In this document: piece after piece, positions 1 through 6,225 of the stretch
How positions within the stretch are numbered: position 1 is the stretch's first letter
Layout of the letters: every line of letters begins with the position of its first letter
NCBI GenBank assembly: GCA_945916025.1
Contig: CAMEGD010000078.1
Span: forward strand, 1-6,371
DNA length: 6,371 bases
Source: an uncultured Clostridia bacterium
GTDB lineage: Bacteria; Bacillota; Clostridia; Tissierellales; Peptoniphilaceae
Direction: 5' to 3'
Notes under the pieces: generated by a model
The model's input: the letters and a program-made list of their open reading frames with translations, nothing else
Database searches by the model: none
Told to the model about the DNA's origin: nothing
Program-made: the position numbers and the translations under genes

Positions 1-44
1 ACCTATATGAGGAATAACATTACCTTAATATAGGTGGATTTTTT
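1..44 (+). terminator. Possible weak intrinsic terminator at left edge
   Basis: ACCTATAT (1-8) is perfectly repeated in inverted form as ATATAGGT (28-35). After one mismatch the pairing can extend through 10-12 with 24-26, including one G-U pair, and a run of six T follows at 39-44 on the plus strand. This would suit a plus-strand gene ending left of the window, or a shared convergent terminator with the minus-strand gene that stops at 68. The stem is AT-rich and the T run starts three bases after it, so it is a weak candidate. The left flank is outside the window. Confidence 0.35.
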
Positions 45-67
45 GTGTAAGCAACTTATAAGATTTT

Positions 68-784
68 TTATAAAATGTTAAAGTAACTTAAGGCGTACAA
101 GACCCCCATTAATACAACTTGGTGGGCCAAATAAATTTCAAAACTGTATCTTCCAATTTTGTTTATTAGTCCCCCATTAATATTAATAGAATAAAGGGCC
201 TCTTTCCTATTTTCAAAATACTTTCCTACAAAAAACCCACATGAAAATAGGAAAAACCAAGGTAAAAGTGGGAAATAATCAGATGATGAAAACTCCACTC
301 CAAAAAATCCTAAAGAATATATATTGTATGCCCTAAGAGCCTTTGAAAAGGGAAATATATCTACCCCTTTATTCCAAATAAAGAAAAATATTATAAAGGA
401 TAGGCCTGCCATAGGCAAAGAGTATTTTTTAGATATATTTTTAAAGAATGATACTATTGCCATGGAAAATCCAATAAGGTGTAAGACTCCAAACTTTATA
501 ATAATATGGGGAACAAAAATCCAAGTAACTAGGCTTAATAAATATGCTCCTATGAGTACTTTTACAGAGTTCTTTAAGGGATTTTTGGTTAAATTTACTG
601 AAAATCCAGAAATAAAAATAAAGGACCAACAAATAGCCTGTTGTATTGGAAACCAAGACTCTATACTAAAAAACCCTATGTTTTTATTAAATATAATTTC
701 TAAATCATAAAGGAGATGATAAATAACCATACCTATAATGGCAAGGCCTCTCCAAAAATCTATTATTTCTATTCTCTTTTTCAA
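68..784 (-). CDS. DUF1624 / HGSNAT-catalytic-domain-like integral membrane protein
   Basis: A 238-residue, very hydrophobic polytopic membrane protein with about seven membrane segments. The N-terminus has the signature of the DUF1624 (heparan-alpha-glucosaminide N-acetyltransferase-like) family: D9, R12-G13 and M19 to H23 at the start of the first helix. Also present are FGVLHL (98-103), the FPLLPW segment (171-176) followed by a glycine-rich helix, and the C-terminal GRYSFEIYLAHQ motif (211-222). Eukaryotic relatives move acetyl groups across a membrane onto sugar amines; the bacterial DUF1624 branch has no settled substrate, so a role in acylating a surface glycan is only inference. The start is TTG at 784-782, chosen because AAGGAG (798-793) lies 8 nt upstream and the family motif begins at once. 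An extended -10 promoter lies just upstream. It is transcribed divergently from the symporter gene. Length and motifs look intact. Confidence 0.85.
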   Translation of the reverse strand: MKKRIEIIDFWRGLAIIGMVIYHLLYDLEIIFNKNIGFFSIESWFPIQQAICWSFIFISGFSVNLTKNPLKNSVKVLIGAYLLSLVTWIFVPHIIIKFGVLHLIGFSMAIVSFFKNISKKYSLPMAGLSFIIFFFIWNKGVDIFPFSKALRAYNIYSLGFFGVEFSSSDYFPLLPWFFLFSCGFFVGKYFENRKEALYSININGGLINKIGRYSFEIYLAHQVVLMGVLYALSYFNIL

Positions 785-813
785 ATTCTTAACTCCTTTT
801 TCTCTTATTTATG

Positions 814-822
814 ATTATAACA
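814..822 (-). promoter_or_regulatory. Extended -10 promoter for the DUF1624 gene
   Basis: Read on the minus strand, the bases are TGTTATAAT: a perfect -10 hexamer (819-814) with the TGn extension. No good -35 hexamer sits 16-18 nt upstream, as is usual for extended -10 promoters. Transcription would begin near 807, giving a leader of about 22 nt that carries the AAGGAG at 798-793. Confidence 0.6.
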
Positions 823-895
823 TTTATTTTTAGGATTATTTAGACTTCGTTATGTTAAAATTATATAAATAATAAAATAACTAATCGTTTTTCCA

Positions 896-924
896 TTGAC
901 ATTAAATTATTTATTAAATATAAT
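896..924 (+). promoter_or_regulatory. Perfect-consensus sigma-A promoter for the symporter-racemase operon
   Basis: TTGACA (896-901) and TATAAT (919-924) both match consensus in every base, with the ideal 17-nt spacer. The predicted start is near 931, leaving a 5' leader of only about 28 nt. There is no room for a riboswitch, T-box or attenuator between the promoter and the start codon, so any regulation probably acts at the promoter itself. No clear operator palindrome was seen. Confidence 0.85.
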
Positions 925-944
925 TAAATAAATAAATAAATAAA
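925..944 (+). repeat. Five tandem TAAA units between the -10 box and the Shine-Dalgarno site
   Basis: Five exact TAAA units directly abut the TATAAT box and end four bases before the AGGAGG at 948-953, so they span the predicted transcription start and most of the leader. Tetranucleotide runs can change copy number by slipped-strand mispairing. Here a change would alter leader length without touching promoter spacing or the coding frame. Five units is short, so active variation is speculation. Confidence 0.7.
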
Positions 945-958
945 TATAGGAGGATATT

Positions 959-2206
959 ATGAAAAAAAGTGTAACTGGAAAAATGCCACTATCTTTTCAA
1001 ATTTTATTAGCTATGATTTTAGGTATTATAGTTGGGATTTTTCTACAAAATTCGCCAGAAATTTCTAGTACTTATATTGCACCCCTTGGGACTTTATTTT
1101 TAAATTCTATTAAACTAGTAATTGTGCCACTAGTTTTCTCTTCCCTACTTGTTGGTGTGGCAGGGATGGAAGATGTAAGTAAGTTAGGAAGAATTGGACT
1201 TAAGACCTTTATCTATTTCTTCATAACTACTGGAATAGCAATTGTAATCGGACTTACTTTAGCAAATGTATTTAATGTATCAGGTTCTTATATCCTATCT
1301 AATGCAGGAGATCTTGCCTATGAAGCTAAAGAGGCTCCACCATTTATCCAAACATTAATAAACATTATCCCATCTAACCCACTTGCATCTATTGTAAATG
1401 GTGAAATGCTACAAATTATAGTTTTTGCTCTAATTTTTGGAATGGGACTACTTGTAATTGGAGAAAAGGGAAAAGTTGTATTTAAATTTTTCGACAGTGT
1501 TGCAGAAGCCTTTTATGCAATTACTGCTGGAATAATGAAGTTTGCCCCTCTTGGAGTATTTGGTTTAATAACTCCAGTAATAGCAAACAACGGACCTGAT
1601 GTATTGTTACCACTACTTAGACTTGTTATTATAATTTATGCAGCTTGTGCTCTACATGTTCTTTTAGTATATGGTTTTTCAATTCAGTTTTTAAGCAAGT
1701 ATAGTTTTGCAACTTTCTTAAAGAAGGCCTTCCCAGCATGGGCAACTGCCTTTACTACATCTTCATCTTCAGGAACCCTACCTGTTACTATGAAGTGTGC
1801 TGAAGACCTTGGAGTTCCAACTCCAATTTATTCCTTTGTTCTACCTTTAGGAGCAACTATAAATATGGATGGTACAGCTATTTACCAAGGTGTTTGTGCC
1901 CTATTCATAGCCCAAGTATTTGATATTGACCTTACCCTTGGACAACAAGTAACAATTATATTAACAGCTACCTTAGCATCTGTAGGAACTGCAGGAGTAC
2001 CTGGAGCAGGTATGATTATGTTAGCTATGGTACTACAAGGAGTAAACCTTCCAGTTGAAGGTATAGCTTTAGTTGCAGGAGTTGAAAGGTTCTTAGATAT
2101 GGCTAGGACTTCCATAAACATACTTGGAGACCTATCATGTGCAACCTTTATAGCTAAGACAGAAAAAAATCTTGATGACTTTCATTCTCCTAGTTTAGAA
2201 GTATGA
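959..2206 (+). CDS. Dicarboxylate/amino acid:cation symporter (DAACS, glutamate/aspartate type)
   Basis: A 415-residue secondary transporter of the GltPh/GltP/EAAT family, the usual full length. It is predicted to import an acidic amino acid with Na+ or H+ through an elevator mechanism. Visible landmarks are the serine-rich tip of hairpin 1, SSSSG (268-272); the NMDGT cation/substrate motif (302-306); the glycine-rich hairpin 2, SVGTAGVPGAG (341-351); and the last helix with D380, R383, T384, N387 and D391. By family comparison R383 corresponds to GltPh R397, which binds the side-chain carboxylate, and D380 to D394, which binds the amino group; this favours aspartate/glutamate over neutral amino acids. 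E376 falls where many relatives have aspartate. The start is ATG with AGGAGG (948-953) 5 nt upstream. The stop overlaps the start of the racemase gene (ATGA, 2203-2206). Exact substrate and chirality cannot be read from sequence. Confidence 0.93.
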   Translation: MKKSVTGKMPLSFQILLAMILGIIVGIFLQNSPEISSTYIAPLGTLFLNSIKLVIVPLVFSSLLVGVAGMEDVSKLGRIGLKTFIYFFITTGIAIVIGLTLANVFNVSGSYILSNAGDLAYEAKEAPPFIQTLINIIPSNPLASIVNGEMLQIIVFALIFGMGLLVIGEKGKVVFKFFDSVAEAFYAITAGIMKFAPLGVFGLITPVIANNGPDVLLPLLRLVIIIYAACALHVLLVYGFSIQFLSKYSFATFLKKAFPAWATAFTTSSSSGTLPVTMKCAEDLGVPTPIYSFVLPLGATINMDGTAIYQGVCALFIAQVFDIDLTLGQQVTIILTATLASVGTAGVPGAGMIMLAMVLQGVNLPVEGIALVAGVERFLDMARTSINILGDLSCATFIAKTEKNLDDFHSPSLEV

Positions 2207-2901
2207 AAAAGTTAGGAATTATAGGGGGTATGGGTCCCCTAGCTACAAATATTTTTTATAAGGAAATTATTGATCATACACAAGCATCTAAGGACCAAGA
2301 CCATATTTGGACTGTAATTTCTAGTCATTCTACTATGCCTGATAGAACTAAGGTTATCTTAGAAAACTTAGACAAAGAAATCATCCTAAAGGATGTTAGA
2401 AAGGATTTAGAAATTATGGAAGCTGCAAAGGTAGACTTAATATCTATACCATGCAATACTTTTCACTACTTTTATGATGAAGTAGCAAAAGAAACTAAAA
2501 TAGAAATCCTAAATATGATAGACCTAGCTGTAAAAGAATTTAAAAACCTTTATGGAAATAAGGCTTTAATTCTATCTACAGTGGGAACTAGGCAGGCTAA
2601 AGTATATGAAAAGTACGGGAAGCTTTACGGTCTAGAAACTATAAAAATTGATGATAAGTTCTCAAAAGCTATTAATGATTTAATTTATAGAATAAAATCT
2701 ACTGGCGAGACTTATGAAGAAGATTTTAAAAAGTTAGTAGGCGACTTACAAGCTGCCTACAAGCCAGATGGATTTATGGTAGCATGTACTGAACTTTCAG
2801 TAATTGATAGGAAGGGACTTGAGTTCAATATTATAGATTCAATGGACATCTTAGTTAGAGAGTCGATAAAAAACTTAGGATACACTTACAAGGAGGGTTA
2901 A
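2203..2901 (+). CDS. Aspartate/glutamate racemase family protein
   Basis: A 232-residue cytoplasmic enzyme of the PLP-independent Asp/Glu racemase superfamily (RacX/YgeA/aspartate racemase branch), about the usual length. It has the N-terminal GGMGP loop (8-12). It keeps both catalytic cysteines of the two-base mechanism: C84 in IPCNTFH (82-88) and C195 in ACTEL (194-198). These predict alpha-carbon inversion of an amino acid. The substrate is uncertain: members act on aspartate, glutamate or other amino acids, but the cotranscribed acidic-amino-acid symporter makes Asp/Glu the best guess. The ATG overlaps the upstream stop as ATGA, and the 20 bases before it hold no convincing Shine-Dalgarno site, so translation is probably coupled to the symporter. 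The last codons lie inside the stem of a strong terminator. D-Asp or D-Glu could feed peptidoglycan synthesis or be converted to the L form for fermentation. Confidence 0.9.
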   Translation: MKKLGIIGGMGPLATNIFYKEIIDHTQASKDQDHIWTVISSHSTMPDRTKVILENLDKEIILKDVRKDLEIMEAAKVDLISIPCNTFHYFYDEVAKETKIEILNMIDLAVKEFKNLYGNKALILSTVGTRQAKVYEKYGKLYGLETIKIDDKFSKAINDLIYRIKSTGETYEEDFKKLVGDLQAAYKPDGFMVACTELSVIDRKGLEFNIIDSMDILVRESIKNLGYTYKEG

Positions 2902-2921
2902 ACCCCTCCTTGTTTGTTTTA
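2888..2921 (+). terminator. Strong intrinsic terminator of the symporter-racemase operon
   Basis: ACAAGGAGGG (2888-2897) pairs perfectly with CCCTCCTTGT (2904-2913) over 10 bp with a six-base loop, followed by a T-rich tail (2913-2921, interrupted by one G). The left arm encodes the last residues of the racemase and the stop codon TAA (2899-2901) lies in the loop. The left arm contains AAGGAGG, but no start codon follows at suitable spacing and it is sequestered in the hairpin. Confidence 0.88.
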
Positions 2922-2942
2922 TTAAATAAATAATGGTAATAT
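2914..2942 (+). promoter_or_regulatory. Possible promoter of the flavoprotein gene
   Basis: TTGTTT (2914-2919), a 17-nt spacer and TAATAT (2937-2942), which is preceded by TGG and so carries an extended -10 TGn. Each hexamer matches consensus in four of six bases. It lies just after the racemase terminator and about 40 nt before the GTG start, where a promoter would be needed. Confidence 0.4.
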
Positions 2943-2982
2943 TAAAATCAAGAAGTAAATCTTTAAAAAAGGAGATTTTTTT

Positions 2983-4419
2983 GTGGAAAAAATTGCAATA
3001 ATTGGTATGGGAATAGGAGGAATGGGAGTCTTACTTTCCTATGAAAAAGAAAACCTAAATAAGGGTCACGAGATAGACTGCTATGATTATAAAAAAAGTA
3101 CAGGTAGAGGATTTCCCTTTAGGAAGGATTCTGACCAAGTTCTCTTAAACGCAAGACCAGAGACCATAAGCTACGACTACGAAAAACCTACAGAGTTTTC
3201 AAAGTGGCTAGAAAAAAATGACTATACATATAAGGAATATGTCCCTAGACATGTCCTTGGAGATTATTTGTATAAAAGATATAGTAAAACCCTAGAGGAC
3301 TTAGGAGGAAAATACATTGGTCATCCAGCCATTGATTTAGACTACCTAGAAGATGAAAATAAGTTTGTAATTACTGACAGAGATGGTAAAAAAAGATCAT
3401 ACGACAGAGTTCATCTTTGTTGTGGCCAAATCCCACCCCAAGACTTTTATGACCTTAAAGATACAGACAACTACATCCACGACATGTATCCCCTTAAAGA
3501 TAAGTTAAAGGACATTGCATCTGATACTAAGATTTGTATTATTGGAACTGGACTATCTGGAATAGATGTATCAAGATACTTGTTAGAAGTAGTAAAAATA
3601 AAGGAACTGGTTATTTTCTCAAGGGGTCTAGTCTTTCCTAGTGTAAGAAAAGACCTAAATAGACTTGAAACAATGTATTTTACACAAGAAAATGTAGACA
3701 AAATCATAGAATCTAACAAGGGTTATATTACCTTTGAAGAAGTTGATAATTTAATAATGAAAGAATTAAAAAATCATAAGATATCCTTTGGTTCCTTAAT
3801 GAACAAGTATAACAAGGCATTTGAAGGTTTAGAAAAATCTTTAGAATATGATGAAGGTCTTATGACTGCCCAAAACTTATTTACAAATTTTACAAATCCA
3901 CTAAATACTATGTGGTTAGCCTTAAGTAGAAATGACAAGAAAAAGTTTATGGAAAAATATGACGATTACATCCAAATCTTTGGTGGACCTACTCCCCAAT
4001 CAACAGGAGAAATCATTACTAAGAAAAAAGAAGAAGGTATTTACCAAGTCCTAGATAACATTGATTTTATTAGTTACAATGATGAAAATAAAAAATACTA
4101 CTTGTTAGACGAAGACAAAAGAGTAGTAAAGATAGTAGACTATGTAATTAATTCTACTGGAGTTGACAAGAGCCTAAAATCTCTAAATAATGGAGACTTT
4201 CTAGAGAAAATACTTAATAAAGAACTTATTCAAGTTGATGAAAATGGAGGTCTTACAGTTGTAAAGGATAGCTTAAATGTTTTATCTCCTAGGTTTGGGG
4301 AGCTTTATAACCTTCATGCCCATGGGGTTTTAATATCTGGAGTCCAACTTAGGAATAATTCAATTTCAACAATCCAAGAAAGTGCCCATAGATGTGTAAA
4401 AACAATATATAAAGAATAA
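2983..4419 (+). CDS. FAD/NAD(P)-binding protein (NAD_binding_9-type flavoprotein), substrate unknown
   Basis: A 478-residue soluble protein with two Rossmann dinucleotide-binding folds, as in flavin-dependent oxidoreductases or monooxygenases. The first is GxGxxG at G8-G13 close to the N-terminus, followed by GRGFPF (41-46) and LLNARPE (54-60). VPRHVLGDYL (87-96) resembles the conserved PR...G.YL segment of the NAD_binding_9 family. The second nucleotide fold has GTGLSG (188-193), and the strands LCCG (145-148) and INSTG (389-393) look like the usual closing motifs. There is no signal peptide or membrane segment. The start is GTG at 2983, with AAGGAG (2969-2974) 8 nt upstream and the Rossmann strand beginning immediately. 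It lies 81 nt after the racemase, past a terminator, in the same orientation. Oxidation of an amino acid or related compound is a guess from context; no substrate-specific motif was recognised. Confidence 0.85.
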   Translation: MEKIAIIGMGIGGMGVLLSYEKENLNKGHEIDCYDYKKSTGRGFPFRKDSDQVLLNARPETISYDYEKPTEFSKWLEKNDYTYKEYVPRHVLGDYLYKRYSKTLEDLGGKYIGHPAIDLDYLEDENKFVITDRDGKKRSYDRVHLCCGQIPPQDFYDLKDTDNYIHDMYPLKDKLKDIASDTKICIIGTGLSGIDVSRYLLEVVKIKELVIFSRGLVFPSVRKDLNRLETMYFTQENVDKIIESNKGYITFEEVDNLIMKELKNHKISFGSLMNKYNKAFEGLEKSLEYDEGLMTAQNLFTNFTNPLNTMWLALSRNDKKKFMEKYDDYIQIFGGPTPQSTGEIITKKKEEGIYQVLDNIDFISYNDENKKYYLLDEDKRVVKIVDYVINSTGVDKSLKSLNNGDFLEKILNKELIQVDENGGLTVVKDSLNVLSPRFGELYNLHAHGVLISGVQLRNNSISTIQESAHRCVKTIYKE

Positions 4420-4424
4420 GTTTT

Positions 4425-4453
4425 GCTGGCTGAATCTTCAGTCAGCTTTTTTT
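4425..4453 (+). terminator. Intrinsic terminator of the flavoprotein gene
   Basis: GCTGGCTGA (4425-4433) pairs with TCAGTCAGC (4438-4446) over 9 bp including one G-U pair, with an ATCT tetraloop, then seven T (4447-4453). It starts five bases after the flavoprotein stop codon. Confidence 0.9.
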
Positions 4454-4523
4454 AAAGATATATACTGGTGAAAGATTACAAAATTGGTCATATATAAGCT
4501 AGATTAGTATAGGAGAGAATTTT

Positions 4524-5186
4524 ATGGATAAAAGAAAAATCGCAATAATAACAGGAGCATCATCAGGCCTCGGGAAAGAATTTGTATATCTATTAGATAA
4601 AGAAGATGATATAGACGAAATTTGGTTACTAGCACGTTATAAAGAAAAATTGGAAGAAGTATCCAGAAGCTTAAGTAAACCTTCAAAAGTCTTAGCCTTT
4701 GATCTTACAAATATACAGGCAGTCCAAGAATTTAGAACTTATCTTAATGACCTAAACTATCAGGTATCCTACTTGATAAACTGTGCTGGTTTAGGAAAAA
4801 TTAGTGAATTTTCTGATCTTACACTAGATAACAGACCTATCGGATTTAAATATCCAAAGAGATCTTAGACTTACTCATTTAGTTCTACCATATATAAAAA
4901 ATAATGGAAAGATAATAAATATAGCCTCAGTTGCATCATTTTTGCCCCAACCTGAGTTTGCAGTTTATGCTGCTACAAAGTACTTTTTTAGGTCTTGGTC
5001 CCTAACTCTTTCTAGAGAAAAACATATCAAGGATAGGAATATCACTGTAACAACAGTATATCCAAACCCTATTAAAACCAGATTTTTTAGGTAGCTGCAG
5101 ATAGTACTGAAGATGCAGAAAAAATCCAAAAACTTGGAGTTGAAACCCTAAAAAAGTCGCAAAAAAAGCCCCTTCCAAATGGGTAG
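4524..5186 (+). pseudogene. Short-chain dehydrogenase/reductase, frameshifted and C-terminally truncated
   Basis: The start ATG at 4524 follows AGGAGAG (4511-4517). The first reading frame gives a classical SDR start: TGASSGLG cofactor loop (residues 10-17), an acidic FDLT segment, and NCAG (86-89). It stops early at 4866-4868. Homology continues in the next frame from about 4844: LTHLVLPYIK, a catalytic-serine strand (IASVAS), YAATK with catalytic Tyr (4966-4968) and Lys (4978-4980), then DRNITVTTVYPNPIKT, ending at TAG 5092-5094. It resumes in the original frame at 5091 with VAADSTEDAEKIQKLGVE. Removing one G at 4842-4843 restores the first junction; one missing base near T6 (5083-5088) explains the second. 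A third slip in A6 (5150-5155) would restore KKVAKKA. The family's last 60 or so residues are absent: the sequence runs straight into the rpsI terminator. The gene is probably non-functional; sequencing error could explain single indels but not the lost tail. Confidence 0.88.
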
Positions 5187-5190
5187 GGCT
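5161..5190 (-). terminator. Terminator of the rplM-rpsI operon, possibly bidirectional
   Basis: On the minus strand AGCCCT (5190-5185) pairs with GGGGCT (5172-5167) with one U-G pair, then a 2x2 internal loop, two further C-G pairs and an ATTT loop. Transcribed bases after the stem are a T run (complement of A 5161-5167). It lies 18 nt after the rpsI stop. On the plus strand the same hairpin is followed by a T-rich stretch (5190-5205), so it may also stop transcripts from the SDR remnant. Confidence 0.85.
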
Positions 5191-5208
5191 TTGATTTTGA
5201 TTTTGTAA

Positions 5209-5601
5209 TTATCTCTTTGAGAATTGAGGAGACTTACGAGCTTTTTTAAGTCCGTATTTCTTTCTTTCCTTCATTCTTGGATCTCTTGTAAGCATACCTG
5301 CTTTTTTAAGAGTTGGTCTAAACTCTTCATTCACAACTAACAATGCTCTAGCGATTCCGTGTCTTACTGCTCCAGCTTGACCAGTAAATCCACCGCCAGT
5401 TACTTTAATTATAGCATCGTATTGATCTGAAACCTCTAATATATCTAAAGGTTCTTTGGCAAGTACTTTTAATGTTTCATAATCAAAATATTCATCTATG
5501 TCTTGGCCATTAATAGTGATTTTTCCACTACCAGGCATTAATCTTACTTGTGCAACAGAAGTTTTTCTTCTTCCAGTTCCTCTGTATTGTTCTATAGCCA
5601 T
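5209..5601 (-). CDS. rpsI: 30S ribosomal protein S9
   Basis: A 130-residue complete S9 (uS9), a 30S head protein whose C-terminal tail reaches the P-site tRNA. Hallmarks are GTGRRKTSVAQVRL at 8-21, GGGFTGQAGAVRHGIARAL at 69-87, TRDPRMKERKKYGLKKARK (105-123) and the invariant PQFSKR C-terminus (125-130). The start is ATG at 5601-5599 with AAGGAGGG (5620-5613) upstream at slightly long spacing (11 nt from the final G). It is second in the rplM-rpsI operon, 25 nt after the L13 stop. It is convergent with the SDR pseudogene and ends at the terminator at 5190-5161. Nothing unusual. Confidence 0.98.
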   Translation of the reverse strand: MAIEQYRGTGRRKTSVAQVRLMPGSGKITINGQDIDEYFDYETLKVLAKEPLDILEVSDQYDAIIKVTGGGFTGQAGAVRHGIARALLVVNEEFRPTLKKAGMLTRDPRMKERKKYGLKKARKSPQFSKR

Positions 5602-5626
5602 TATTTAACAGACCCTCCTTCCAATA

Positions 5627-6055
5627 CTATAATTTAATTTCAATAGGCATTTGAGCTTCGTGTGGATGCTCAGTACCTGTAAATAATTTCATTTTCTTAA
5701 TCATTGCTCTTCCCATTGAGTTCTTAGGAAGCATTCCCTTTACAGCTAGTCTTACTAGTTTTGTAGGATCTCTTTTAACAAGTTCCTTATATGGGATTTC
5801 TTTTAGCCCTCCAGGATAACCAGTGTGGTAGATGTATTTTTTATCTGACCATTTTTGTCCTGTAAGCTTTATTTTATCTGCATTTAGTACTATTACATAA
5901 TCCCCTGTATCAACATGAGGAGTGTAGATAGGTTTTCTTTTACCTGAAAGAATCATAGCAACTTCTGAAGCAAGTCTACCAAGAACCATACCTTCAGCAT
6001 CAATTACATACCATTTTCTTTCAATGTTTTGGGCATTTGCCATATAGCTTTTCAT
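5627..6055 (-). CDS. rplM: 50S ribosomal protein L13
   Basis: A 142-residue complete L13 (uL13), an early-assembling 50S protein. It begins MKSYMA and carries WYVIDAEGMVLGRLASEVA (15-33), YTPHVDTGDYVIVLNADK (44-61), HTGYPGGLKE (77-86), AVKGMLPKN (104-112) and EHPHEAQ (129-135), all standard for the family. The start is ATG at 6055-6053 with a very strong AAGGAGGGG (6071-6063) upstream. It is the first gene of the operon with rpsI. In many Firmicutes L13 represses its own mRNA through a leader structure, and a hairpin fitting that role lies upstream. Nothing odd in the protein. Confidence 0.98.
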   Translation of the reverse strand: MKSYMANAQNIERKWYVIDAEGMVLGRLASEVAMILSGKRKPIYTPHVDTGDYVIVLNADKIKLTGQKWSDKKYIYHTGYPGGLKEIPYKELVKRDPTKLVRLAVKGMLPKNSMGRAMIKKMKLFTGTEHPHEAQMPIEIKL

Positions 6056-6083
6056 AAATTATCCCCTCCTTTTATTTTTGTTA

Positions 6084-6119
6084 GTCTATAAAAAAAGTTT
6101 CCGGGCTTCTTTTTTAAAC
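6084..6119 (-). promoter_or_regulatory. Leader hairpin upstream of rplM, candidate L13 autoregulatory leader
   Basis: On the minus strand AAAAAAG (6115-6109) pairs with CTTTTTT (6097-6091) around an 11-nt loop containing CCCGG. Outside this, GTTT (6119-6116) can pair with AGAC (6087-6084). The element fills most of the roughly 68-nt leader between the predicted start near 6123 and the ATG. Known L13 leaders of Firmicutes are about this size and lie at this place. Assignment to that family is inference from position, size and the GC-rich loop in an AT-rich leader. The T run is too far from a strong GC stem to look like a normal terminator. Confidence 0.55.
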
Positions 6120-6129
6120 ACTGTCATAC

Positions 6130-6159
6130 ATTATATATAAAAAGCCTTGTACTTGTCAA
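6130..6159 (-). promoter_or_regulatory. Consensus sigma-A promoter of rplM-rpsI
   Basis: On the minus strand, a perfect TTGACA (6159-6154) and a perfect TATAAT (6135-6130) are separated by 18 nt. Predicted transcription start is about 6123. This is a strong housekeeping promoter, as expected for ribosomal proteins. Confidence 0.85.
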
Positions 6160-6225
6160 TAGATTTTTACCTTAAATTGCAATATTTTCAAGGGTTTTTA
6201 TAAGATAATATTATACTATTTTTTA

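Noticed and set aside
441..656. A 71-codon minus-strand frame inside the DUF1624 gene
   Set aside because: Out-of-frame shadow of a gene with recognised motifs.
324..710. A 128-codon open frame on the plus strand
   Set aside because: It lies wholly antisense to the DUF1624 gene, has no Shine-Dalgarno site, and its protein shows no family motif; the minus-strand frame has clear conserved motifs.
1882..2121. A 79-codon frame antisense to the symporter
   Set aside because: Covers the most conserved symporter motifs in antisense; no ribosome binding site or family features.
3471..3719. An 82-codon frame antisense to the flavoprotein gene
   Set aside because: Antisense shadow without ribosome binding site or recognisable protein features.
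4468..4498. Possible promoter for the SDR pseudogene (GTGAAA, 17 nt, TATATA)
   Set aside because: Only four of six matches in each box in a very AT-rich region; not distinguishable from background.
5091..5186. Separate small gene in the frame VAADSTEDAEKIQK...
   Set aside because: No start codon or ribosome binding site; it reads as the continuation of the SDR sequence after a frameshift.
6084..6119. Intrinsic terminator upstream of rplM
   Set aside because: The stem before the T run is mainly A-U pairs and the T run forms the arm itself, so a leader hairpin is more likely than a terminator.
6205..6215. Perfect palindrome ATAATATTAT overlapping a minus-strand TATAAT, as operator or second rplM promoter
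   Set aside because: All A/T, expected by chance in this region, and no -35 hexamer at suitable spacing; the promoter at 6130-6159 is far better.
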